The notes under the pieces: generated by a model | What the model saw: only the letters and a program-made list of their open reading frames with translations | Databases searched by the model: none | Told to the model about the DNA's origin: nothing | Source: Nitrospirota bacterium | Lineage (GTDB): Bacteria; Nitrospirota; JACRHJ01 | Direction of reading: 5' to 3' | DNA length: 64,000 nucleotides | Assembly: GCA_021784575.1 (NCBI GenBank) | Contig: JAJYHX010000002.1 | Location: 62,001 to 126,000, forward strand | In this document: piece after piece, positions 36,539 through 44,844 of the stretch | Layout of the letters: every line of letters begins with the position of its first letter | How positions within the stretch are numbered: position 1 is the stretch's first letter | Translations under genes and position numbers: made by a program

Positions 36539-36574
36539 CTGTCATTCCGAGCGCAGCCGAAAAATCCACGGTTG
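36539..36574. repeat. TGTCATTCCGAGCGCAG repeat (family B)
   Basis: Between mutL and miaA. It matches, in opposite orientation, the element inside mtaB at 49964-49998 (TGTCATTC-GAGCGCAGC-GAA-AATCCACGGTT). Confidence 0.7.
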
Positions 36575-36605
36575 ACTTTAATGACGTTCAACCTGTCCCA
36601 TAATT

Positions 36606-37571
36606 ATGCAAAAGTTATTCGTCATCCTCGGCCCTACCGCCGTCGGCAAGACTGAAATATCCCTCGCCCTTGCGGAGGAGATCGGCGCGGAAATAATATC
36701 CGCCGACTCAATGCAGGTATACCGCGGCATGGACATCGGAACCGCGAAGCCGACGCCCGCCGAGCGCGCGCGGGTGCCGCACCACCTGATTGACGTGGCA
36801 GAACCTTGGGAGGAATTCTCCGCCGGGCGATACGTGAGCCTCGCGGACGAGGCGATTGCGAACATCAAAAGGCGGGGAAAGATTCCGCTCGTCGTCGGCG
36901 GGACGGGGATGTATGTCCGGGCGCTCCTGGAGGGTATTTTCGATGGGCCGGGCGCGGATTTCAAGCTCCGGGAGGGCCTTGCGGAAACCGAATCCGGTGA
37001 ACCGGGCACGCTTCATAACATGCTGAAAAAAATAGATTCCAGGGCGGCGGAGAGGATACATCCGTCGGACACAAGGCGGATAATCCGTGCGTTGGAAGTA
37101 TTTGAGAAAACAGGGAAAACCATCAGCGAGAGCCAGCGCCAGTGGCGCGGCGAGGGGAGCGAAGGCGGCAGATACGATTATAAAATCGCGGGCTTGACCC
37201 GGCCCCGCACGGAGCTGTACCGCCGTATTGACGAGCGTGTTGAAAAGATGATGAAAAACGGGCTGTTGGAGGAGGTGTGGGCTCTCCGGAAAAACGGCTG
37301 CGCGCGCGGTTTGCCCTCCATGCAGGCCCTCGGATATAAACAACTTATGGCGCATCTGGACGGCGGCGGCCTGTCAACAGGCGGCGGAGAACCGGGCCTT
37401 GAGGAGGCGGTGCGGCTCATAAAACGCGATACGAGGCGCTACGCCAAGAGGCAGTATACATGGTTCAATGCGCAGAAAAACATGGCGTGGATTAACGTGT
37501 CTCAAGAAAAATTTGCCGATTCTCTCGCATCGGTAAAGAAAGCGCTTGATATTTCCGATAATTTCCGATAG
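36606..37571 (+). CDS. miaA: tRNA dimethylallyltransferase
   Basis: 321-aa enzyme adding dimethylallyl to A37 of tRNAs reading UNN codons, the substrate for MiaB (50341-51717). P-loop GPTAVGKTE at residues 8-16; DSMQVYRGMDIGTAKP and the tRNA-binding TRRYAKRQYTWF are present. It precedes hfq, as in many Proteobacteria. Confidence 0.97.
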   Translation: MQKLFVILGPTAVGKTEISLALAEEIGAEIISADSMQVYRGMDIGTAKPTPAERARVPHHLIDVAEPWEEFSAGRYVSLADEAIANIKRRGKIPLVVGGTGMYVRALLEGIFDGPGADFKLREGLAETESGEPGTLHNMLKKIDSRAAERIHPSDTRRIIRALEVFEKTGKTISESQRQWRGEGSEGGRYDYKIAGLTRPRTELYRRIDERVEKMMKNGLLEEVWALRKNGCARGLPSMQALGYKQLMAHLDGGGLSTGGGEPGLEEAVRLIKRDTRRYAKRQYTWFNAQKNMAWINVSQEKFADSLASVKKALDISDNFR

Positions 37572-37626
37572 CTTTATAAGGTTTGGACGGCAGTCAGGGT
37601 ATCAACAACCGGGAAAAGGGAGAGCC

Positions 37627-37953
37627 ATGTCGAGGTCCCAGATAAACCTTCAGGACGCATTTTTGAATCATGTTCGTAAAGAGAAAATCCCGGTGGTCAT
37701 AAATATCGCCGGGGGAGGCAGGATCGAGGGCCTCGTAAAAGGTTTTGATAACTTTGTGATTTTGCTCAAGCACGACGGTCAGCACCTGATTTACAAGCAC
37801 GCCATAAATTCGATAGTGCCGGAGCGCGCCGTCGAGTTGGCGGGGCACGGCAATCAGGCCGAGCCGGAGCCAAAAGAGGCAAGGGAAATCCCTTCCCCGG
37901 AGACCCAGGCAACAGCTCCGGAGGAGCCTTCCGAACCCTGGGTGGAAGGCTGA
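37627..37953 (+). CDS. hfq: RNA chaperone Hfq
   Basis: 108-aa Hfq. The Sm1 motif is [20 protein letters not shown] and the Sm2 motif is [12 protein letters not shown], so the proximal uridine-binding site looks intact. The Sm1 loop reads GGGRIEG where E. coli has LQGQIES. A 35-residue Glu/Pro/Ala-rich acidic tail follows the core. GGGAG precedes ATG 37627. Its last base is the first of the next gene. Confidence 0.95.
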   Translation: MSRSQINLQDAFLNHVRKEKIPVVINIAGGGRIEGLVKGFDNFVILLKHDGQHLIYKHAINSIVPERAVELAGHGNQAEPEPKEAREIPSPETQATAPEEPSEPWVEG

Positions 37954-38351
37954 TGCCGGAGAGGAGAAACCCGCTCCCAACTGTCGATATAATAATAGAA
38001 ATCCGTTCCGGGATTGTGCTGATAGAAAGGGGAAACGCCCCGCACGGGTGGGCGATACCTGGCGGATTTATAGATTACGGAGAGAGCGCGGAGGCCGCCG
38101 CCATCCGCGAAGCCAAAGAGGAAACGGGCCTAACTGTTGAATTAATAAGGCAATTCCATACATATTCCGAGGCCGGAAGGGATCCCCGTTTTCATACGAT
38201 TACCACTGTGTTTATTGCACGGGCGGATGGCGTTCCCGAGGCGCGTGATGACGCCAAAGGCATTGGAATATTTGATAAAAACGACCTTCCTTCACCCATC
38301 TGTTTTGACCATTCCCTGATACTGCAAGACTACTTCTCCGGGCGATACTAA
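37953..38351 (+). CDS. NUDIX hydrolase
   Basis: 132-aa Nudix protein with a canonical box [20 protein letters not shown] then ETGLTVEL. The small size and surroundings resemble ADP-ribose or nucleotide-sugar pyrophosphatases, but substrate cannot be inferred reliably. Starts inside the hfq stop (TGATG). Confidence 0.9.
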   Translation: MPERRNPLPTVDIIIEIRSGIVLIERGNAPHGWAIPGGFIDYGESAEAAAIREAKEETGLTVELIRQFHTYSEAGRDPRFHTITTVFIARADGVPEARDDAKGIGIFDKNDLPSPICFDHSLILQDYFSGRY

Positions 38352-38576
38352 CCCTTTAAAACCGCTCCGTCCCCGCGCCGGTTTTTTGCCCGAAATTGCC
38401 CAAAAACGGCCCGTTTTCGAGCCGCTTTCGATACCGCCGGAAAAATGCTATTTTAAATTATTTTTTCTTTAATAGTCAGCAGGTTGCATAGCTAATCCGG
38501 AATAGCCACTGACAGTGAACATCGTCTATCGATGAGAATTACTCACGGGTGTCCGTGTTGTTTTATGAGTAAAGCC

Positions 38577-38598
38577 GGGCGCAAGTGAACTCGCGCCC
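38577..38598. repeat. GGGCGC palindrome, copy 1 (family F)
   Basis: GGGCGCAAGTGAACTCGCGCCC, imperfect palindrome with perfect GGGCG/CGCCC ends; sister copy at 38659. Confidence 0.7.
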
Positions 38599-38628
38599 CT
38601 GCGATACGGGCAGGGCGGCGGCGAACCC

Positions 38629-38652
38629 TCTCCCATGAAAGGGCGAGGGGTA
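38629..38652. repeat. CTCTCCCATGAAAGGGCGAGG repeat (family D)
   Basis: Differs by few bases from the copy at the end of the PAP2 gene (1853-1889). Confidence 0.75.
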
Positions 38653-38658
38653 ACGTCC

Positions 38659-38678
38659 GGGCGCAATGAATTGCGCCC
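38659..38678. repeat. GGGCGCAAT palindrome, copy 2 (family F)
   Basis: Perfect nine-base arms GGGCGCAAT / ATTGCGCCC around GA. Confidence 0.8.
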
Positions 38679-38697
38679 ATACGATGAGCAGGAGGGG

Positions 38698-38877
38698 GGC
38701 AAAGGATATTCGGAACGAGCGCAATTCGGGATGAGGCATCGGCAGCTCTCGGCGAAGTTAGCGGCCATGCGGCAAACCTGTCCGACGAACGCAGCGAGGA
38801 GTTTTTGCCGCATGGCGAACGAGTCGATTAGAGATGCCCTGCCGAATCCCGTGGAGCGAGTCCGAATATCCTTTGCC
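38698..38877. repeat. 180-bp imperfect palindromic element
   Basis: The outer arms are a perfect 17-bp inverted repeat (38698-38714 and 38861-38877, GGCAAAGGATATTCGGA). Inner arms are a perfect 13-bp inverted repeat (38764-38776 and 38804-38816, GCCATGCGGCAAA) around a 27-base loop. Between them, short matching blocks (ATTCGG, GGCATC) are kept in mirrored order. A partial extra copy of the outer motif (CCGAATATCC) lies at 38900-38909. Confidence 0.8.
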
Positions 38878-38923
38878 TGACCTGGATGTTCGGGATGAGC
38901 CGAATATCCTGAAAATTTTTGGG

Positions 38924-38941
38924 TTCCCGCCTTCGCGGGAA
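38924..38941. repeat. TTCCCGC-CTTC-GCGGGAA palindrome (family A)
   Basis: Perfect seven-base arms; the same core plus flanks (GGAATGACG) recurs at 49015-49032. Read on the other strand it encodes VIPAKAG. Confidence 0.85.
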
Positions 38942-38952
38942 TGACGGGCATA

Positions 38953-38985
38953 GAGTGGATTCTTCGCTTCGCTCAGAAGGACAGC
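38953..38985. repeat. TGGATTCTTCGCTTCGCTCAG repeat (family B)
   Basis: Same element as inside mtaB at 49964-49998. Confidence 0.7.
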
Positions 38986-38990
38986 TTACC

Positions 38991-39034
38991 TTCATCCCCC
39001 TCTTAAGATAAAAGGAGGAACGAGGGGCGTTATG
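38991..39034. repeat. TCATCCCCCTCTTAAG repeat (family C)
   Basis: One of five copies (others at 48957, 51046, 56515 and 60741), ending GGGGCGTTATGA. Confidence 0.8.
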
Positions 39035-39105
39035 ACAATGTAGCTTATTCGCGCTGTTCAGAAGGACAGGCGTGGAGGCAGGCGGCGGCGGGGGCTATGA
39101 AAATA

Positions 39106-39134
39106 TTGGCGTTGCGGATTGTCCATGCTATAAA
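39106..39134 (+). promoter_or_regulatory. Promoter candidate for pgsA-plsY
   Basis: TTGGCG (39106-39111), 17-base spacer, TATAAA (39129-39134) preceded by TGC. A second possible promoter follows: TTGATA (39142-39147), 18 bases, TAAAAT (39166-39171). Confidence 0.6.
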
Positions 39135-39213
39135 TTTCCGCTTGATAATCCACCTTGCAATGCTGTAAAATTTACATGGCGTCAATTAAGCGGAAAATGG
39201 GGATAAACCGGCC

Positions 39214-39807
39214 TTGAACCTCCCGAATGCACTCACGCTCCTACGGGTCCTGCTGATACCCGTATTCATTTTTTTCCTGTCGTCGTATACGCCTTTCGAT
39301 ATTCCGCTTGAGACGCGGGCCATAATCGCCGCATGCGTCTTTTTCGCGGCGTCCATGACCGACTGGCTGGACGGCTACATAGCTCGAAGCACCGGCCAGA
39401 TAACCAGACTCGGCAAGCTCTTCGACCCCATAGCCGACAAACTGCTCACGTCGTCCGCGCTCATACTCCTCGTATCGCTCCACGGGGAGGCGCCGGCGTG
39501 GATTGCGATTGTAATAATCGGCAGGGAGTTCGCCGTAACGGGGCTTCGTGCGGCGGCGTCTTCGGCGGGGCATGTAATACCCGCCACGGAAGGCGGGAAG
39601 GCCAAGATGGTATTCCAGACGATTGCGATAATCGCGCTCCTCCTGGACATCGGCGTAAAATCCGCCTACCTCGACATGTTCTGGATAGGGACGGTCGCGC
39701 TTTGGATTTCCATGATACTTGCGGTAATCTCCGGTGTGCAGTATTTTGCCGAGTACTGGGATAAAATCGGACTGTCCGGCGATGGGGGAGGGGAGGGCGG
39801 ACAATGA
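39214..39807 (+). CDS. pgsA: CDP-diacylglycerol-glycerol-3-phosphate 3-phosphatidyltransferase
   Basis: 197-aa membrane enzyme making phosphatidylglycerol phosphate. The CDP-alcohol phosphotransferase signature is complete: DG-x2-AR-x8-G-x3-D-x3-D in DGYIARSTGQITRLG then KLFDPIAD. It starts with TTG 39214, giving the family-typical MNLPNALTLLR. Overlaps plsY by four bases, a phospholipid-synthesis pair. Confidence 0.96.
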   Translation: MNLPNALTLLRVLLIPVFIFFLSSYTPFDIPLETRAIIAACVFFAASMTDWLDGYIARSTGQITRLGKLFDPIADKLLTSSALILLVSLHGEAPAWIAIVIIGREFAVTGLRAAASSAGHVIPATEGGKAKMVFQTIAIIALLLDIGVKSAYLDMFWIGTVALWISMILAVISGVQYFAEYWDKIGLSGDGGGEGGQ

Positions 39808-40379
39808 AATGGGGTTTCTGCGCGCTGGCTTATCTCATGGGATCGATTCCCTTCGGGCTGATTGTCTCGAAGGCATACGGAGCCGACCTGCGTTCAAAGG
39901 GGAGCGGAAATATCGGCGCCACGAACGCGCTTCGGGTAATCGGGAAGAAGGCGGGCGCGCTGACGCTGCTTGGCGACATGCTGAAGGGTGCGGCTGCGGC
40001 GCTGATTGCGCTTAACTTCGCCGGATACGAGACCGGAGTCATTGCCGCCGGCGCGGCGGTAATCGGGCACGATTTTCCTGTGTTTGCGAAGTTCAAAGGG
40101 GGCAAGGGGGTTGCAACGAGCCTGGGGGCGCTTCTGGCGCTGGAACCTTACATCGGCATCGCGTGCCTCTCGATATGGGTAATCGCATTTCTCGTGTTCA
40201 GGATTTCATCCGTAGGGGCGCTGGCGGCCTTCGCGGCCCTGCCTGTCCTGGTCCTTATGTTAAAAAGCTTTAATCACCCTATGATTATACTTTCCTTTTT
40301 CATGGCTTTTATGATATTTATTAAACACCGCGAAAACATAAAAAGACTGATTAAAGGGGAAGAAAAGGGGTTTTCCTAA
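39804..40379 (+). CDS. plsY: Glycerol-3-phosphate acyltransferase PlsY
   Basis: 191-aa polytopic enzyme acylating glycerol-3-phosphate from acyl-phosphate. Motifs: GSIPFGLIV, SGNIGATNALR and GHDFPVFAKFKGGKGVATSLG. It supplies precursor upstream of PgsA in phospholipid synthesis. ATGA overlap with pgsA. Confidence 0.96.
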   Translation: MKWGFCALAYLMGSIPFGLIVSKAYGADLRSKGSGNIGATNALRVIGKKAGALTLLGDMLKGAAAALIALNFAGYETGVIAAGAAVIGHDFPVFAKFKGGKGVATSLGALLALEPYIGIACLSIWVIAFLVFRISSVGALAAFAALPVLVLMLKSFNHPMIILSFFMAFMIFIKHRENIKRLIKGEEKGFS

Positions 40380-40412
40380 AAACAACCTTAGAAGAGCGAT
40401 ACGCAGGTCAAT

Positions 40413-42326
40413 ATGCCTCTGAAGAGAATAATCTTTCTGACAGCCGTAATACTCGCTTTTTGGGCGATGTCCTTCGTCCAGGGCGCGAAGGCGCAAGGCG
40501 CGGCGCAGGCCCCCGCCGCCGTCGCCCCTCCGGCAAAAGCGACGGATATTTCCTACATAAACAGCCAGGCATACCAGAAGCTCTCGGACGCCCGGAGAAA
40601 GCTCGACGCAAAGGACTACAAGGGGGCGAAAGAGACCCTTCGCGGCCTTGAGAATTTCTGCCTCGACCTGGGCATCACGTCATTCGAGCCGCTCTCCGCG
40701 TCGATGCTGAAACAGGCGAAGTCCCTTATGGACCAGAACGACCCGGGCGCCGCGCTGCTCCTTATCGATTCCGCGGCCAGAATATCTCCATATTATCCTC
40801 CGGCATATTTCGCAAAGGGATGGGCATACCTTTCGCAGGACAAGATGAAGTTCCTTATGACGCTCGATTCCTTCCGGGAGGGGTTCGTAAGGTCATTGAA
40901 GGACTTCTGGTGGCCGTTCCTGTACGTCGGGAACAAGTTTACCAGCCTGCTCTTCACGCTTGCGGCGGCGTTCTCGCTGTTCGGCCTTTTCGTGGCGTCA
41001 AGGTATTCCGCGCTCCTCGCGCACGACATCTCGGAGGCGTTGAACAAAAGGGAACTGGAGCCGCATATCAAATACATTGCCCTGCCGGCGCTTTTCCTCA
41101 TCGTGCTCGCCGTCCTCGGATACTGGTGGGCGGCCACAATCTGCTTCCTCTCGCTCTGGATATATTTCAACAAAAAGGAAAAGGCGCTTGCGATAGGCTT
41201 CTTCGCTCTCCTTGTATTCATGCCCTGGATAATCGGATACTACGCCAATTTCCCGCAGGCGGGCGGCAACAGGCTGCTGTGGGTGATGGACTCCGTAAAC
41301 AAGGGACATCTGGGCCAAGGGACGGAACAATACCTCGAGTCCCTGACAAAGCGGGAGCCGGGAAACGAGCCCGCCGCCATGACGCTGGCGCAGTTCTACA
41401 AAAAATCCGGCCAGTATGACGCCGCCGCGGCAATCTACGGAAACCTTATAAAACAGTCGCCCTCCAACCCGGCATACATGAATAACCTCGGCAACATCTA
41501 TTTCCTCGACGGAAAGGACGCCGACGCGATAAGCGAGTACCAGGCGGCAATCAACGCGGCGCCGAAGGACCCGATGCCCTGGTTCAACATGAGCCAGGTA
41601 TACGGCGACAGGCTGATGTTCACCGAGAGGGAAAAGGCCGACCTTGCCGCGAGGGAGATCGACCCGGACCTTATCTCGACGCTCAGGGAAAAGGCCGGTT
41701 CCCTGCCTGTTAGGATGGTGTTCGACGAACCGGTGCCCGTCATGGCGTTCTGGAAGATTGCATTTGCCGCGAAAGACACAAGGCTTGCGGATTCGCTGTG
41801 GGCGATGACGGTAAAGGTGCTGCCCTTAAACGGCGCTCCCGTGGCGGGGCTTTCCTTTATTCTCCTTGTCGTTGCGGTAAGCGCGCTAAGGAAAAAGGGG
41901 GCGTTCTCCCATTTCTGCGCAAAATGCGGCAGGGTAAGCTGCCGGAAATGCCAGAAGCCCAACTACAACAAGGAACTCTGCCCGGAGTGCCACCAGATAT
42001 TCGTGAAACTGGAAGGAGTGGAGGCGAGGGACAGGGTGCGCAAACTGCTCGAAATGCGGGAGAGGGACAGGAAGAAATCGCTCTTCTGCCGCTCCGTATC
42101 GCTGATCCTGCCCGGAAGCGGCCATTTCCTGACGGGGCATCCTTTCAGGGGATTTTTGTTCATGGGCGCGTTCATATTCTTCGTCAAGGACATATTCTTC
42201 GGCGGGTTCCTTTCCGTCCCGTACGATTTCAGGCTTCCGTTCCCGCAGCCGGACGTCATGGCAATGGGTTTGCTGCTGGTTGTATTCTACCTGGCGGCGC
42301 AGTTCAGCCTGCGCAAGTTGATATGA
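40413..42326 (+). CDS. Membrane TPR protein with zinc ribbon
   Basis: 637-aa protein with a signal peptide or first anchor (MPLKRIIFLTAVILAFW). A periplasmic TPR-like helical region follows, then transmembrane helices near residues 165-185 and 220-280, and further TPRs (NPAYMNNLGNIYFLDGKDAD). A zinc-ribbon-like cluster CAKCGRVSCRKCQ...CPECH sits near 510-530, with two C-terminal transmembrane helices. I know no named family with this layout. The next gene follows after 8 bases and carries a GspG-like domain, so the pair may belong to an envelope-assembly or secretion-related system. Possibly functionally linked to the TPR-ExeA operon at 2.7-6.9 kb; this is inference. Confidence 0.7.
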   Translation: MPLKRIIFLTAVILAFWAMSFVQGAKAQGAAQAPAAVAPPAKATDISYINSQAYQKLSDARRKLDAKDYKGAKETLRGLENFCLDLGITSFEPLSASMLKQAKSLMDQNDPGAALLLIDSAARISPYYPPAYFAKGWAYLSQDKMKFLMTLDSFREGFVRSLKDFWWPFLYVGNKFTSLLFTLAAAFSLFGLFVASRYSALLAHDISEALNKRELEPHIKYIALPALFLIVLAVLGYWWAATICFLSLWIYFNKKEKALAIGFFALLVFMPWIIGYYANFPQAGGNRLLWVMDSVNKGHLGQGTEQYLESLTKREPGNEPAAMTLAQFYKKSGQYDAAAAIYGNLIKQSPSNPAYMNNLGNIYFLDGKDADAISEYQAAINAAPKDPMPWFNMSQVYGDRLMFTEREKADLAAREIDPDLISTLREKAGSLPVRMVFDEPVPVMAFWKIAFAAKDTRLADSLWAMTVKVLPLNGAPVAGLSFILLVVAVSALRKKGAFSHFCAKCGRVSCRKCQKPNYNKELCPECHQIFVKLEGVEARDRVRKLLEMRERDRKKSLFCRSVSLILPGSGHFLTGHPFRGFLFMGAFIFFVKDIFFGGFLSVPYDFRLPFPQPDVMAMGLLLVVFYLAAQFSLRKLI

Positions 42327-42334
42327 GGCTATAA

Positions 42335-43501
42335 ATGGCGCTCGAAGGAACCATAAAAGAGTTCGGCCTGGCGGATATTTTCCAGCTTATCGGCCTGCAA
42401 AAAAAGACTGGCACGCTCTTCCTCAAGGGTCTTGAATCCACGGTTAACATACACTTTGAAGACGGGGCCGTGGTGAAGATCGACGAAAGCGCGAAACTGC
42501 CGAAATACCTTACCGGCAGGATATTTATTAACCTTGGGAAAATAAAGCCGGCGCAGCTCGAAGAGGCCCTTGAGATACAGAAGACGACGGCCCGTAAGAT
42601 AGGGAGCATCCTTATAGGCCAGGAAGTCATAAACAAGGACGACCTGAAAGACGCCCTGTCATTCCAGATGAAAGAGGCGGTTTACAGGGTCTTCAGGTGG
42701 AGGGGCGGGGATTACAAGTTCTACCAGGACAAGGTGGACTACGACCGGGACACCATCACCCCCTTAAGCTCCGAGCACCTCCTGATGGACGGCGTAAGGA
42801 TGCTCGACGAATGGCCGAGGCTCGAAAAAACCCTTCCGTCAGCCGATACCGTCCTCAAGAAAGACGAGCAGAAGACAATCCCGGAAGAGGCGGCGGAGGG
42901 AGAAGAGATATTTTCGTACGAATCAGGGCCGGGCGGCCTATCGAAGGAAGCCGCCCTTACGTTCAGGAATATCCGCGGCAGCAGGACGGTCTACGAAATC
43001 ATAGAGTCCTCTCCGCTTGGCGAGTTCGACGCCTCGAAGGCGATTGTGGAGCTTATAGAAAAAGGCTATCTCGGCAAGACGGAGTCCATACCGGAGATTG
43101 TGCTGCACGAAAAGGCGATAAAGCGCAACAACGGCATTGCCGGCTGGTCTCTCTACATCCCGTATCTCGCTGTATTCCTAAGCCTGGGATTGATTGTCTT
43201 CCAGATTACGGGGACAAGGAAGATAATGAACCCGGGAGCGACGAACTTCCCGGATATAAAGGTCTCGTTCTGCTCAAGCCAGGTCCAGAAGCTCAAGGAA
43301 AACGCAGAGCTTTATTATTTCGATTACGGCCTGTATCCTCGGGACGCATCCATACTTAAGAAGCGGGGTTATTACACGAATATAATCGACCCCTGGGGAA
43401 GGACACTGCTTTTGAATTACAGCGGCGGGGAGCCCGTGGTTTCAAGCGCAGGCCCCGACGGCGTCCCCGGCACGGCAGACGACATCTCAAGTAATCCGTA
43501 A
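42335..43501 (+). CDS. DUF4388 (PATAN) protein with GspG-like C-terminal domain
   Basis: 388-aa protein. Residues 1-100 are a DUF4388/PATAN domain (MALEGTIKEFGLADIFQLIG, TGTLFLKG), and the segment to about 170 continues as the DUF4388-associated helical region (GEILVRQ-like SILIGQEVINKDDLKDAL). One transmembrane helix (about 275-292) is followed by a sequence like the type II pseudopilin GspG core (NAELYYFDYGLYP, DPWGRTLLLNYSGG, AGPDGVPGTADDI). The topology would put the GspG-like part outside the membrane, joined to a cytoplasmic regulatory domain. No prepilin peptidase motif precedes the helix, so it is not a normal pseudopilin. Confidence 0.72.
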   Translation: MALEGTIKEFGLADIFQLIGLQKKTGTLFLKGLESTVNIHFEDGAVVKIDESAKLPKYLTGRIFINLGKIKPAQLEEALEIQKTTARKIGSILIGQEVINKDDLKDALSFQMKEAVYRVFRWRGGDYKFYQDKVDYDRDTITPLSSEHLLMDGVRMLDEWPRLEKTLPSADTVLKKDEQKTIPEEAAEGEEIFSYESGPGGLSKEAALTFRNIRGSRTVYEIIESSPLGEFDASKAIVELIEKGYLGKTESIPEIVLHEKAIKRNNGIAGWSLYIPYLAVFLSLGLIVFQITGTRKIMNPGATNFPDIKVSFCSSQVQKLKENAELYYFDYGLYPRDASILKKRGYYTNIIDPWGRTLLLNYSGGEPVVSSAGPDGVPGTADDISSNP

Positions 43502-43569
43502 CCAGGACCACCCGGGATGAAAAGAGTTACAGCACAAGAGGCATGACAGACGACATCTCCGGCAATCCG
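43469..43569. repeat. Degenerate 30-bp direct repeat beside dif
   Basis: 43469-43498 (last codons of the DUF4388-GspG gene) and 43540-43569 match in 25 of 30 positions. The second copy would encode GMTDDISGNP, against GTADDISSNP at the gene end, and stops six bases before the dif candidate. Confidence 0.7.
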
Positions 43570-43574
43570 CATCG

Positions 43575-43602
43575 AGTTTACATAATATATCTTATGGGAC
43601 GT
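43575..43602 (-). other. dif: Candidate dif (XerC/XerD recombination) site
   Basis: 28-bp site of 11+6+11 architecture. Written on the minus strand: XerC-side arm ACGTCCCATAA, centre GATATA, XerD-side arm TTATGTAAACT. From memory, the XerD arm equals that of Bacillus subtilis dif and the whole site differs at about four positions; against E. coli dif about 20 of 28 positions agree. It lies between two genes near the point where gene orientation switches. Only one such site was noticed. Confidence 0.8.
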
Positions 43603-43604
43603 TC

Positions 43605-44844
43605 TTGATTATCCGGGCGAAAAAGATATTGCCGATAACCGCGCCGCCTATAGACAACGGCGCCGTTGTCGTTCAGGGCCGAATGATAGCCGCAATCGGC
43701 AGGGAATCCGCCGTCATAAGGAAATATCCGAAGGAAACCGTTGTGGACCTGGGCGACCGGCTCGTCATGCCGGGGCTTGTCAACTCCCACACCCACCTCG
43801 AACTCTCGCACCTCAAGGGCAAAATCGGCGAAAGGCGCGAGTTTTTCGACTGGATAATTGAGCTGGTGGAGACCAGGCGAAGGCTCGGCTCGAAAGGTCT
43901 TCGGCAGGCCCTGAGGGCCTCGCTTATGGAGGTTTTGACCTCCGGCACGACCTGCATCGGCGACATATCCGCAACCGAGGCCGCGATCCCGATGCTCTCC
44001 AAAAGCGGGCTCAGGGCGACGGTATTCCTTGAGGCGCTCGGCCCGGACGAGCGCAAGGCGGAGCATGTATTCAAGGCCCTGAAGGCCCGACTTGCAAAGC
44101 TCGGAGCTCTGCCGGACAGGGTCTCAGTCGGTGTGTCTCCGCATTCTACTTATTCCGTATCTCCATTATTAATCAGAATGATAGCCGAGTATACTTCAGA
44201 TAATGGCTTACCTGTCGCGGTTCATCTGTCTGAAAGTAAACATGAAAATCTGTATATCAACGGCAAGGCATCGGGCATCGACGGCTACATGAAACACTTC
44301 GGCTGGGAGGGCGCAACAAGAAAAAAGGCGCGCTCCCCGCTGGGACTGTTGAGCCAGGCCGGGCTTGGGAATTTTGCGGCGGCGCACTGCGTGCACGTCT
44401 CAAAACAGGACATCAACTACATGAAAAGCAAGGGGATTTCCTCCATTTTCTGCCCCAGGAGCAATTATTTTCTGGGCGTAGGAAAGGCGCCCGTGGAAGA
44501 CATGGCGCAGGCCGGAGTCAACATTGCCATCGGGACGGACAGCCTGGCAAGCAACATAAACCTCAACCTCTGGGACGAGATGCGTTTTGCCTACCTCGTA
44601 AGCCGTCTCCCGGCAAGGAATATCGTGGAGATGGCGACGATAAACGGGGCCAGGGCGCTGGGGCTTGAAGGGATAACCGGCTCCCTTGCGCCCGGCAAGG
44701 AGGCGGACATTATCGCCGTCCACGGCACCGCCGCAAAGTCTAACGACCCGTATTATCCCCTCCTGATGGATACAAAACGCGAGGACGTCTCCGCCGTAAT
44801 AGTCCAGGGCAGGCCCCTGCACTCCACAGACGGATACATCGACT

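Larger units (their letters stand above)
38352..39213. other. 860-bp gene-free region packed with repeats
   Basis: No convincing gene. An AT-rich stretch (38440-38475) is followed by two GGGCGC hairpins, one family D copy, a long imperfect palindrome, one copy each of families A, B and C, then two tandem promoter candidates for pgsA. The open frames here encode only repeat-derived peptides such as VIPAKAG and are not counted as genes. Confidence 0.75.

Noticed and set aside
38635-38880. 81-codon open frame over the long palindrome
   Set aside because: Produced by the palindrome; no ribosome-binding site; better explained as a structured repeat.
38526-38951. 141-codon open frame starting MPVIPAKAGTQ
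   Set aside because: Translation of repeat families A, D and F; no independent protein.
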